Source: Cyclobacterium qasimii M12-11B (GTDB taxonomy: Bacteria > Bacteroidota > Bacteroidia > Cytophagales > Cyclobacteriaceae). Taken from it: a DNA stretch of 64,000 nucleotides. The stretch spans positions 1-64,000 of the forward strand of contig NZ_ATNM01000139.1 of assembly GCF_000427295.1 (NCBI RefSeq). The letters are read 5' to 3'. A model generated the notes under the pieces. It searched no databases. It had not been told where the DNA came from and saw only the letters and a list, made by a program, of their open reading frames with translations. Positions 46,854-57,952 of the stretch are shown piece by piece; the stretch's first letter is position 1, and every line of letters begins with the position of its first letter. Position numbers and translations under genes: made by a program.

Positions 46854-48164
46854 TTAAATGACTTCTCCGTAAAGGTCAAATTCTGTCGCTTCAGTAATCC
46901 TCACATTTACAAAGTCTCCTAGCCTACAGTAATACTTACTAGCATCTATCAATACTTCATTGTCCACTTCTACAGAATCATAAGCTGTACGCCCTACAAA
47001 CTTGCCATTTTCTTTCTTATCAATAAGAACTTTGTATTCCTTCCCAATTTTCTCTTGGTTAAGTTCAAAAGAAATCTGTTCCTGTATCTCCATCAAACGA
47101 TTGGCTCTTTCCTGCTTTACTTCCTGAGGAACACTGTCTTCCAAACCGTAAGCATGGGTATCCTCTTCATGAGAATAAGTAAAAACACCTAAGCGTTCAA
47201 AACGCATGCGCTCTACAAAGTCCACCATTTCTTCAAACTCCGCTTCTCCTTCGCCTGGATGACCAGTGATAAGTGTAGTCCTTATCGCAATGTCAGGGAT
47301 TTTATTTCTGATTTCGTTGATCAGTGCCTCTTGTTTTTCACGGGTTGTTCCTCTTTTCATGGTTTTCAACACCTCTGAAGAACCATGTTGCAAAGGAATA
47401 TCCAGGTAATTACAAATATTGTCCCTTTCCGCCATCACTTCCAGCACATCCATCGGAAAACCTGTAGGGTAAGCATAATGTAACCTTATCCACTCTAATC
47501 CTTCTACATCAGAAAGTGCGCGTAAAAGATCTGCAAGTCTTCGTTTTTTATAAAGATCCAAACCGTAATAGGTAGAATCCTGGGCGATCAAAAGAATTTC
47601 TTTGGTTCCACCAGCTACTTTGTGCTTGGCCTCTTTCACTAATTCCTCTATTGGACGGGAAACGTGCCCACCTCTCATTAATGGAATGGCACAAAAGGCA
47701 CATGGTCTGTCGCAGCCTTCGGAGATCTTCATGTAGGCATAATGCGAAGCATGGCTAAGTAGACGTTCACCTACCAACTCATGCTTATAGTCCGCCTTAA
47801 ATTTCTTCAATAATGCCGGAAGCTCTCTGGTTCCAAAAAAGGCATCCACCTGAGGGATTTCCAACTCCAAATCATCCTTATACCTTTGAGAAAGGCATCC
47901 TGTGACATATACTTTGTCCACCAAGCCCTGATCCTTTGCAGCAGCATACTCTAAAATGGTATTGATAGATTCCTGCTTGGCATTGTCTATAAATCCACAA
48001 GTATTGATAATTACTATATTATTGTCCTCAGCATTTGATTCATGCCGGGCATCAATACCATTTCCTTTTAGTTGGCTAAGCAACACTTCAGAATCCACAA
48101 GGTTTTTGGAACAACCCATGGTGATGATATTGACTTTATCTTTTTTTAAGGTTCGTGCTTTCAT
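46854..48164 (-). CDS. rimO: Ribosomal protein S12 methylthiotransferase RimO
   Basis: Radical-SAM enzyme that adds a methylthio group to an Asp of ribosomal protein S12. About 436 residues. The N-terminal UPF0004 domain has the cluster cysteines in MGCSKNLVDSEVL, INTCGFID and VTGCLSQRY. The radical-SAM CxxxCxxC motif is SEGCDRPCAFCAIP, and a C-terminal TRAM domain follows (KEYKVLIDKKENGKFVGRTA). I chose the ATG at 48164 because the -7 promoter box at 48174-48181 overlaps the upstream TTG alternative. Confidence 0.95.
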   Translation of the reverse strand: MKARTLKKDKVNIITMGCSKNLVDSEVLLSQLKGNGIDARHESNAEDNNIVIINTCGFIDNAKQESINTILEYAAAKDQGLVDKVYVTGCLSQRYKDDLELEIPQVDAFFGTRELPALLKKFKADYKHELVGERLLSHASHYAYMKISEGCDRPCAFCAIPLMRGGHVSRPIEELVKEAKHKVAGGTKEILLIAQDSTYYGLDLYKKRRLADLLRALSDVEGLEWIRLHYAYPTGFPMDVLEVMAERDNICNYLDIPLQHGSSEVLKTMKRGTTREKQEALINEIRNKIPDIAIRTTLITGHPGEGEAEFEEMVDFVERMRFERLGVFTYSHEEDTHAYGLEDSVPQEVKQERANRLMEIQEQISFELNQEKIGKEYKVLIDKKENGKFVGRTAYDSVEVDNEVLIDASKYYCRLGDFVNVRITEATEFDLYGEVI

Positions 48165-48173
48165 ATCTTCCTG

Positions 48174-48181
48174 CAAAAGTA
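48174..48181 (-). promoter_or_regulatory. -7 promoter element of rimO
   Basis: On the - strand, TACTTTTG followed by CA is a perfect TAnnTTTG box nine bases before the chosen ATG. The -33 TTG is not at the ideal distance. Confidence 0.45.
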
Positions 48182-48362
48182 CAAAATTACGCTGACAACC
48201 ATTCTATACATCTCGCCTTTAGCGCAATGTTATTGAATTATTAAAGACTGAAATATTATGTAAAGAATCCTTAATCTCTGTTCGTCTTTATTAAAACGGG
48301 AAAAGCCTACTTTTGAATAAGTAATACAGCGACAATTTTTTTATTACTCCTTGTAATTTTTT

Positions 48363-48394
48363 AAAAAGGCCACGATACAAATCGAGGCCTTTTT
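48363..48394. terminator. Terminator hairpin without an obvious gene
   Basis: AAAAAGGCC pairs with GGCCTTTTT, and the loop can also pair CGAT/ATCG. It has A- and T-runs on both sides. It lies between divergent genes (rimO on the left, hemolysin III on the right), where no terminator is needed, so an unrecognised small transcript may end here. Confidence 0.7.
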
Positions 48395-48448
48395 CTTTTT
48401 GTACCAAGTATCCGCCAGAGAAACCCAATTTACTTGCTACCTTAAATT

Positions 48449-48518
48449 CGCAAACCTTCCAGGTTTTGCGGATAACCAGCCTGATGTTAAAATTAGCCGA
48501 GTGAAACCTGAAAGGTTT
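48449..48518. repeat. Palindromic AAACCT-type repeats
   Basis: CGCAAACCTTCCAGGTTTTGCG (48449-48470) and AAACCTGAAAGGTTT (48504-48518) are two palindromes built on the same AACCT/AGGTT arms. Similar palindromes are dispersed in many Bacteroidota genomes. No other copy was noticed in this window. Confidence 0.45.
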
Positions 48519-48629
48519 TATCTCGATAGGAACCAATTGATTAAAGAAGTCTACGGATTTAAGGTACTATCCATCCGAAATATTGAGGTAAAAAGCCGAT
48601 ATTTACTGAAATACTATTAAAATACTGAA

Positions 48630-49274
48630 ATGGCTGGACAGGTAGAAAGAAAACAAACGATACAGGAAGAGTTTGCTAACACGGTCACGCACCTGATTGG
48701 TATTCTTTTTAGCATTGTTGCCATATCTCTTTTGGTCGTTTTTTCTGTTTTAAATGGCACTGCCTTACATGTGGTCAGTTGCTGTATCTTTGGCGCCACC
48801 ATGTTATTGCTTTATACCTCCTCAACCCTCTACCATGCCATACAGTCCAATGAACTAAAGCCCCTTTTGCGAAGCATTGATCACATTAGTATTTACTTTT
48901 TGATATCTGGCACCTATACCCCATTTTTATTGATTGGCTTAGGTGGCACCTTGGGATGGGTTTATTTCGGAATTGTATGGACCATCACCCTATTGGGTTT
49001 GGTATTTAAAATATTCTTTATCGGCAGGTTTGAAAAATTATCACTTATCCTGTACCTGGGAATGGGCTGGATGGCCTTGCTTCTTATAAAGCCATTGGTG
49101 GCCAACCTGAGTACAGAAATCATTTACCTGATTGCAGCTGGTGGTTTGGCTTATACCATAGGCACTGTTTTTTATGCCAATAAAAAAATGCTTTACGCCC
49201 ACGCCATCTGGCATGTTTTTGTTCTTGCTGGTACGGTTTTACATTTCATTGCCATACTGTTTATGATTACCTAG
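48630..49274 (+). CDS. Hemolysin III / PAQR-family membrane protein
   Basis: 214 residues, seven transmembrane helices. The metal-binding histidines lie in STLYHAIQSNE and HAIWHVFVLAGTVLHFIA, as in the PAQR/HlyIII family (possible membrane hydrolases; bacterial function unsettled). It begins MAGQVERKQTIQEEFANTVT and has the expected length. It stands alone, upstream of the DUF302 gene. Confidence 0.9.
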   Translation: MAGQVERKQTIQEEFANTVTHLIGILFSIVAISLLVVFSVLNGTALHVVSCCIFGATMLLLYTSSTLYHAIQSNELKPLLRSIDHISIYFLISGTYTPFLLIGLGGTLGWVYFGIVWTITLLGLVFKIFFIGRFEKLSLILYLGMGWMALLLIKPLVANLSTEIIYLIAAGGLAYTIGTVFYANKKMLYAHAIWHVFVLAGTVLHFIAILFMIT

Positions 49275-49452
49275 AAGATTTCAGCGCCCAACAAAGCTGT
49301 CGGAGTTTCAAAACAAATAATGGGCAGAAATGATCACTTATCCACATAAGTTGGCATTTAAGATAAATAATAACCCGAATATGTAACAAAGATCACTGTC
49401 TTTGGCCCAATCTATGTGTAGCTTTATAGTTGAACCAATAAATGAAACAGCT

Positions 49453-49845
49453 ATGAAATATTATATGAACAAAACACTCGAAGCACAATCCTTTTCAGGA
49501 GTAAAAGAAAAGGTAACTGCAGCCCTAAAAGAACAAGGGTTTGGTGTGCTTACGGAAATAGATATTCAAGCTACCATGAAAAAGAAATTGGACAAGGATT
49601 ATTTACCGACCGTGATATTAGGTGCTTGTAATCCTGGTTTTGCAGACAAAGTGTTGACCATAGACCCAAATATGTCTGCCATGTTGCCTTGTAATGTAAC
49701 GATAAGAGAACTTGAAAATGGCAAAATAGAGGTCTCAGCCATCGATCCTGAGGCCGCCATGGTTCCGGTAGGAAAAGAGGAAATCAAACCCCTGGCCAAA
49801 GAGGTTAAAGAAAAGTTGGCTAAAGCGATTGAAGCTATAAAATAA
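49453..49845 (+). CDS. DUF302 domain protein
   Basis: 130 residues starting at the ATG at 49453 (MKYYMNKTLEAQSFSGVKEK). The open frame continues 17 codons upstream but the DUF302 domain begins here. Core: LKEQGFGVLTEIDIQATMKK, VILGACNPGFADKVLTIDPN, LPCNVTIRELENGKIEVSAI. The family is common, with unknown function; a heme- or sulfur-related role has been suggested for fusions, and nothing in this context tells. No signal peptide, so cytoplasmic. Confidence 0.88.
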   Translation: MKYYMNKTLEAQSFSGVKEKVTAALKEQGFGVLTEIDIQATMKKKLDKDYLPTVILGACNPGFADKVLTIDPNMSAMLPCNVTIRELENGKIEVSAIDPEAAMVPVGKEEIKPLAKEVKEKLAKAIEAIK

Positions 49846-49850
49846 AAATA

Positions 49851-49880
49851 AAGGAGATTTCTATTATCAGAAATCTCCTT
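49851..49880. terminator. Bidirectional terminator
   Basis: AAGGAGATTTC pairs perfectly over 11 bp with GAAATCTCCTT, 5 bases after the DUF302 stop and 22 bases from the end of the convergent oxidoreductase gene. Confidence 0.8.
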
Positions 49881-49902
49881 CTCTTTCTCTTTATACGGTC
49901 AT

Positions 49903-50574
49903 TTATTTTTCAAAAACCAAAGCCTCGGGACTTGCTCCTAATTCTTTTAGAGCGCTATTGACCGCTTTTATAAACCCCTCAGGACCACATACGTAAAAGT
50001 TCTGGTGCTTGAAATCGTTGATATTCTCCTTAAGGTAATCTTTGTCAATTCTTCCGCGGTCGTATGCACTGTCTTTCTGATGCTCGATGATATTTTGAAA
50101 TTTATGTCCTAAAATGGACTTCAATTCTTCAAAAAGGATGATATCATCATTGGTTTTATTGGCAAATAGCAATTGGTTTTTGCCAATCTGATTTTTTTGT
50201 CGCAAGTCTCGAAAAATGGAAATAAATGGGGTTATTCCAGCGCCCCCTGCCAAAAATACGCCATCACCCTTGTAGGAAATGGCTCCCCAGGCATCCCCTA
50301 TTTCCACTTTATCTCCCACTTGAGCATTAGCTAACCTTTTGGTCACCCCTTCATGATCTTCGTAAGTTTTAATGGTGAACTCTAAAAAATCGTCTTTGGG
50401 AAGGTTTGTAAAGGAGAATGGTCGCTTTACATCCTCCCAACCTTCTTTCAATAAACTCAATTCAGTGGCTTGCCCTGGCACAAAAGAATAACCTTTGGGT
50501 TTTTCTATTTTGAAAGCAAAGGTATCGTGCGTGACTGAACTTTTATCTAAAATACTTAATTGATAAGGCTCCAT
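49903..50574 (-). CDS. Ferredoxin/flavodoxin-NADP reductase-like FAD oxidoreductase
   Basis: 223 residues. FAD motif VKRPFSFTNLP, NAD(P) motif FLAGGAGITPFISIFRDL and C-terminal FYVCGPEGFIKAVNSALKEL are in order. There is no 2Fe-2S domain, so it must take electrons to or from a separate partner, which is not encoded nearby. Length is typical for the minimal family member. The start is the ATG at 50574. Confidence 0.9.
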   Translation of the reverse strand: MEPYQLSILDKSSVTHDTFAFKIEKPKGYSFVPGQATELSLLKEGWEDVKRPFSFTNLPKDDFLEFTIKTYEDHEGVTKRLANAQVGDKVEIGDAWGAISYKGDGVFLAGGAGITPFISIFRDLRQKNQIGKNQLLFANKTNDDIILFEELKSILGHKFQNIIEHQKDSAYDRGRIDKDYLKENINDFKHQNFYVCGPEGFIKAVNSALKELGASPEALVFEK

Positions 50575-50692
50575 AGGACTTTAGGTTTTATGGTTAATAA
50601 ACTGTTCAATTAACCACAAACATTAATCCAGAATCTATTTTAGTATTAATTTTATTAAAAATTAGCTTTATTTTATTATTCAACCTAATAAA

Positions 50693-50929
50693 TTAGTAAA
50701 CAAAATCATCTAATTCTATGGCATCTCCTCCAGATTCGTAAGCAAAAAAGTCCCACAAAGCTTCTAAATCAAGGCCATTTGAAACTACATTTTCTTGTTC
50801 TGAGAAAGGCTGTAATGCAAATGGCTCCATTCCTTTTCCAACCTCTTGGAAAGCAAAATCCTGAATGGTCAAATCGTTTACCAGAAGCAAATATACAAAT
50901 GGGAGAAGCCAGCATTTTTTCCAGTTCAT
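50693..50929 (-). CDS. Small secreted acidic protein, unknown
   Basis: 78 residues. A signal-like N-terminus (KKCWLLPFVYLLLVNDLTI) is followed by an acidic, aromatic mature part (FALQPFSEQENVVSNGLDLE, then ALWDFFAYESGGDAIELDDF). I do not recognise it. The reading frame is clean, and the signal peptide plus acidic tail supports a real gene. The function is unknown. Confidence 0.55.
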   Translation of the reverse strand: MNWKKCWLLPFVYLLLVNDLTIQDFAFQEVGKGMEPFALQPFSEQENVVSNGLDLEALWDFFAYESGGDAIELDDFVY

Positions 50930-51161
50930 GATTCCTAAAATTTAATCTAGTTGAATTTCGATCTATTTCTTCTTAAAAATTGACCCTAAAGAAGCAGGTT
51001 TACCTTTCTATTTCATCTTAAGTTCAAACTATATACGAACAGTTAACCTTTAATGGATTAAGGTGATTTTCCTTTACACAAACTATTATGGACAATCTGA
51101 AAGTTTTGATTGTGATTGTCTTTCTTAGCCCTTAATTTAACCCGAAATTAAAATACTTGAG

Positions 51162-52832
51162 ATGACCATTTTATTTACCATCCTGCTCCATTGGTTCACA
51201 GTTTTGCCATTGCCTATTTCAAAAACGACCACCGATTCCATCAAAATCACAGATTTTACGAAAGCCTTTGAAGATTTAAATACCTTGCCAGCTTCCTTTT
51301 TGGTAACCAATAATATCTCTTACAATGCAGAAGGAGGCCACCTTCAAGGCATCCAGCTATACAAAGACCATACTGCTTACCTAAGCGGAAGCTCAGAAGA
51401 CTTGAGTTATATGGTAAAAATGGAACTGGGGGAACAATCCAAGGTTGTATCTATCGATACACTGATGAAGGCTCCACTACGCCATGCCGGTGGATTCCAA
51501 ATTTTTGATCAGTACCTGGCTGTTGGCATTGAAGACAATAAAAAAAGGAACCTTGCATATCTACAAGTGTATAACTTAGAAGCGGAAAACCCCTTTGATA
51601 AACCCATCTATACCATAGAACGAAAAGGGGATTACGAACGGGTTACAGCAGGAGCAGTGGGCATTACTGCTTTTCAAGGTCAAGTATTGATTTTGGTTGC
51701 CAACTGGGACAGTCGGGTCCTGGACTTTTATTCCTGTCCTGAGCAGGATTTTTATGCTGGAAAAGGAAAATTCACTTTCAAAAGTGCTATAGAAGTAAAA
51801 GGCCCATCCAGAACTAAATGGTCCGATCCATACTGGTTATCTTATCAAAACTTGAATTTGTTTTCGGACCAGAAAGACCAACTGTACATGGTTGGTACCG
51901 CCAAGAATGATGAAGGAGAACAAGTTGCAGACTTATTTCACCTTCAACTAGCGTCCTCATCCGCTAAAATCACCAAAATAAATTCTAAGGTATTTGACAC
52001 CAACACTTCGGTAGACTTTAAAGCCGCTGCGGGTTTAAATATTGCTGTATCTGGCAGTCTGATATTGGCGGCAGCTCCTTATCATTTGGAAAAGAATACC
52101 ACCATCAATTTATTCACCACTTCTGCCCCAAAATCCACAACCTGGAAAACAATACAGGAGTGGCCTTCTCCGGATGCCCGACAAGCAGCAGCAGCTACTG
52201 AACAACATGTCTTTGCGATAAACAATCATTCTATTAGTAAATACAACAGGTCTTCGGGTGAATTAATCGCTTCCAAAAGCTACCCAAACACCAAACATTT
52301 GAACAGTGGATTCCTGAGTGAAGGCCTTCTCTATTGTGCCCACTCCAACTATCCAAACCAGCCAGACAGCAGTAGTATTCGCCTAATTGACCCCAAAACA
52401 CTCGCATTAAAACAAACGATAAATCTGGGGAAAAGTGAAGGTAGCCTTACCTGGATTGTTAAAAACAAGGGCCATTGGTATGCACTCTTCGCTTATTATG
52501 GTGAAAACAATCACCTCACTTATCTAGCCAGAATGAATGATAATTGGGAGATTTTACAAAAATGGACCTTTCCCGAATCAGTAATTGAGGAGATGGGTAA
52601 AATGAGCATTTCTGGAGGGGTGGCTTGGAAAGAAGGTTTTTTAGTCACAGGCCACGATGAAAAAATATTGTATTATGTTACCCTACCTAAAAACGGCGAA
52701 ATTTTAAACTTCATGCAACAATATGAAGCACCATTTACAGGCCAGGGAATTGCATTGGATCCTTTTACTGGTGGACTTATTGGAATAAACAGGGCTGACA
52801 AAAAAGTGATTGCTGCCCAATTTCGCCCTTAA
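51162..52832 (+). CDS. Secreted beta-propeller-like protein
   Basis: 556 residues. A short hydrophobic N-terminus (ILFTILLHWFTVLPLPIS) is probably a signal peptide. The rest is beta-rich, with many Gly, Ser and Trp positions spaced as in propeller blades. It looks like two propeller halves: FQIFDQYLAVGIEDNKKRNL and VLILVANWDSRVLDFYSC in the first, and HLNSGFLSEGLLYCAHSNYP, LTWIVKNKGHWYALFAYYG and GQGIALDPFTGGLIGINRAD in the second. No catalytic motif can be assigned. Its stop is one base from the stop of the convergent esterase gene. Confidence 0.7.
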   Translation: MTILFTILLHWFTVLPLPISKTTTDSIKITDFTKAFEDLNTLPASFLVTNNISYNAEGGHLQGIQLYKDHTAYLSGSSEDLSYMVKMELGEQSKVVSIDTLMKAPLRHAGGFQIFDQYLAVGIEDNKKRNLAYLQVYNLEAENPFDKPIYTIERKGDYERVTAGAVGITAFQGQVLILVANWDSRVLDFYSCPEQDFYAGKGKFTFKSAIEVKGPSRTKWSDPYWLSYQNLNLFSDQKDQLYMVGTAKNDEGEQVADLFHLQLASSSAKITKINSKVFDTNTSVDFKAAAGLNIAVSGSLILAAAPYHLEKNTTINLFTTSAPKSTTWKTIQEWPSPDARQAAAATEQHVFAINNHSISKYNRSSGELIASKSYPNTKHLNSGFLSEGLLYCAHSNYPNQPDSSSIRLIDPKTLALKQTINLGKSEGSLTWIVKNKGHWYALFAYYGENNHLTYLARMNDNWEILQKWTFPESVIEEMGKMSISGGVAWKEGFLVTGHDEKILYYVTLPKNGEILNFMQQYEAPFTGQGIALDPFTGGLIGINRADKKVIAAQFRP

Positions 52833-52833
52833 T

Positions 52834-53694
52834 TTACTCACCCACTGATTTAACAAATTTAGTAACCCATCTAAATCCTCTACCAGGTGTATAGACCATT
52901 TGAAGCATCATAGGAATATGCCTTTTGCTCTTCTGCACTTTAAAACTAGGCTCCGGCTCAAATTTCTTGTATTCCTTTATAAACCTATGGGTACCTTCAA
53001 TAATACTCTCTTCGGTTTTTCCGCCCATCATAATTAGCATTGGGGGCATATTGTCATGTAAAAAATAGATCGGAGAGGTATCCTTCCACACTTCAGGTGA
53101 GTCGGTAAAGGTCTTCAAATGAGAAGTCCCTGGTGCATTGTTTTTCTCCTTAAAATAATGGTACATATCAAATCCTGCTGCATCGATTAAAACAGTCGCT
53201 GCAATTGGGTTTTTAACTCCCAAACTATCGAAATATTCATCCCGAATAGAAATAAGGCTTGCCAAATGGCCACCTGCAGAATGCCCTGAAACTACTATCT
53301 TTTCCGGGTCTCCCCCAAAATCCGCAATATTCTCTTCCACCCAATTCAAAGCCTTCGCAGAAGCTTTTCCCATACTATGGATTTTGTATTCAGGGCTTAA
53401 GGGATAATCAATTATGACCGTAACGATATTTCTCCTGGCCCACCTTCGCGCTATGAGGCTGTATTGTTCTTTAGATCCTGACCTCCAGCTACCTCCATGG
53501 ATAAATACCAAGACAGGGAGGGCTTCTTTAATTTTTTTAGGCCTAAAAATGTTTAACCTTTTTTCAGGCAATTCACCTAGGTAACCTTCTTCCATATAAG
53601 TAATGTTCTCCGAAACAGTAATCCCCCTAAAAGAACAGGCCCCACACAAAAACAAGAGAAAACAGTAAACAAGTATTCGCATTTTAGTATCCAT
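52834..53694 (-). CDS. Alpha/beta-hydrolase esterase lipoprotein
   Basis: 286 residues. The N-terminus has a lipobox (LLFLCGAC-S), so it is probably an outer-membrane or periplasmic lipoprotein. The fold is alpha/beta hydrolase of the esterase/lipase type: oxyanion loop LVFIHGGSWRSGSK, nucleophile Ser in VVSGHSAGGHLASL, later Asp and His in SKRHIPMMLQMV. Its natural substrate is unknown; acyl esters of sugars or small alcohols are plausible. Starts at 53694 or 53682 are both possible. Confidence 0.85.
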   Translation of the reverse strand: MDTKMRILVYCFLLFLCGACSFRGITVSENITYMEEGYLGELPEKRLNIFRPKKIKEALPVLVFIHGGSWRSGSKEQYSLIARRWARRNIVTVIIDYPLSPEYKIHSMGKASAKALNWVEENIADFGGDPEKIVVSGHSAGGHLASLISIRDEYFDSLGVKNPIAATVLIDAAGFDMYHYFKEKNNAPGTSHLKTFTDSPEVWKDTSPIYFLHDNMPPMLIMMGGKTEESIIEGTHRFIKEYKKFEPEPSFKVQKSKRHIPMMLQMVYTPGRGFRWVTKFVKSVGE

Positions 53695-53846
53695 TTAACC
53701 TAATATACGGGAAATCAACCAATGCAGACCATTCTTAGAAATGCCTAAAGGTAAATAATAGTAGTTTTTTATTGAGTTTATTTCAAATAATAGTATCAAT
53801 CCTTCCTAGTTAATTATTTTCGTGTCTTAATTCAAGTTGTAAATAA

Positions 53847-54977
53847 ATGATTGAAAATTCTGCTATAAAGTTTCTGGACTTAAAAGCTATAAATCAGGGA
53901 TTTGAGCCTGAACTCACTGAGACGCTTTTAGAGATCAGTCAAAGTGGTCAGTTTGTCAATGGAGAAATTTCTGAGAAATTTGAAAAGAACTTTGCGCACT
54001 ATATTGGTACAGAACACTGTATCAGCTTAGGTAATGGCACCAATGCCCTTGAGCTGATTCTAAAGGCTTATTTGGTGATGGGTATTTTAGAAAAAAAGGA
54101 TGAAATCCTTGTTCCGGCCAATACCTTTTTTGCCACTTTCCTTGCCATCTCCAATCAGGGGTTGGTTCCAGTCCCTGTTGAACCGGACCCTACTACTTTC
54201 AACATTTGTGCCTCTTCCCTTGAACAAAAAATCACTGAAAAATCCCGAGCGCTTTTATTGGTTCACCTGTTTGGCAGAAATGCTTTAAGCGAAGAGATAA
54301 AACAGCTTTTAGAAAAAAATAACCTCAAATTAATTGAGGACAATGCTCAAGCGGTTGGAAGTATTTATAATGGAAATAGAACTGGTGCACTAGGCCATTC
54401 TGCAGCGCATAGTTTTTATCCTACCAAAAACCTGGGGGCCTTAGGAGATGCCGGGGCCGTCACCACCAATGACCTTGAACTTGCCGCCACCATCAGGGCA
54501 TTGGGCAATTATGGGGGCAAAGAGAAATATGTATTCGAGTACTTGGGTACGCATTCAAAAATGGATGAAATTCAGGCAGGTGTACTCAATATAAAACTCC
54601 CTTATTTGGATAAAAGCAACCGCTTTAGAAATGAAATAGCGGGAACTTACCTCCATGAGATCGACTCAATTCACCTGACCCTTCCGAAAGCTCCTGAGCA
54701 AAATCAACCTTTATCGCATACCTGGCATTTGTTCACTTTATTGGTTCCAAAAAGGGAAAACCTAATTCGACACCTCTCCAAAATGGGGATTGAAACAGCC
54801 ATCCATTACCCCATTCCACCGCACCTTCAGCCCGTTTATCGCCAAACAGATTTTGGGGAATTGCCAATAACAGAGAGAATTCATCAAGAAACGCTGAGTA
54901 TCCCTCTTAACCCTATCTTAAAGAAAACAGAAATTAAATACATTATTGAGGCAATCAATAATTGGGATGGAAAGTGA
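53847..54977 (+). CDS. DegT/DnrJ/EryC1-family sugar aminotransferase
   Basis: 376 residues, PLP-dependent. FLDLKAINQGFEPELTETLL is the family N-terminus, SLGNGTNALELILKAYLV contacts the cofactor, and the PLP lysine is in SFYPTKNLGALGDAGAV. This family makes amino sugars from nucleotide-keto-sugars, for surface polysaccharides or glycoproteins. It stands alone, away from a glycan gene cluster, as does the sugar transferase at 38.1 kb. The exact sugar is unknown. Confidence 0.9.
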   Translation: MIENSAIKFLDLKAINQGFEPELTETLLEISQSGQFVNGEISEKFEKNFAHYIGTEHCISLGNGTNALELILKAYLVMGILEKKDEILVPANTFFATFLAISNQGLVPVPVEPDPTTFNICASSLEQKITEKSRALLLVHLFGRNALSEEIKQLLEKNNLKLIEDNAQAVGSIYNGNRTGALGHSAAHSFYPTKNLGALGDAGAVTTNDLELAATIRALGNYGGKEKYVFEYLGTHSKMDEIQAGVLNIKLPYLDKSNRFRNEIAGTYLHEIDSIHLTLPKAPEQNQPLSHTWHLFTLLVPKRENLIRHLSKMGIETAIHYPIPPHLQPVYRQTDFGELPITERIHQETLSIPLNPILKKTEIKYIIEAINNWDGK

Positions 54978-55043
54978 GGCCTCTGTTCTCAAAGCGCAAT
55001 CAACCCCACTTATCCAAAATGAAAAAATCACAGGGATAATAAA

Positions 55044-55087
55044 GCCAATTCCTGCCTCACTGGAGAACAGTTCAGACAGGAATTGGC
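55044..55087. terminator. Inverted repeat between DegT gene and pgi
   Basis: GCCAATTCCTG pairs perfectly over 11 bp with CAGGAATTGGC across a 22-nt loop. It lies between convergent genes. There is no strong T-run, so confidence as terminator is moderate. Confidence 0.55.
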
Positions 55088-55136
55088 AATGAATTTAACT
55101 TGAAACAGTCAATAGTACGCCATTAACTAATTCAGT

Positions 55137-57952
<2,816 letters not shown>

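Noticed and set aside
48291-48536. ORFs on both strands between rimO and hemolysin III (about 73-81 codons)
   Set aside because: They cross a terminator hairpin and palindromes, have no plausible domain, and no start signal; kept as structured intergenic DNA.
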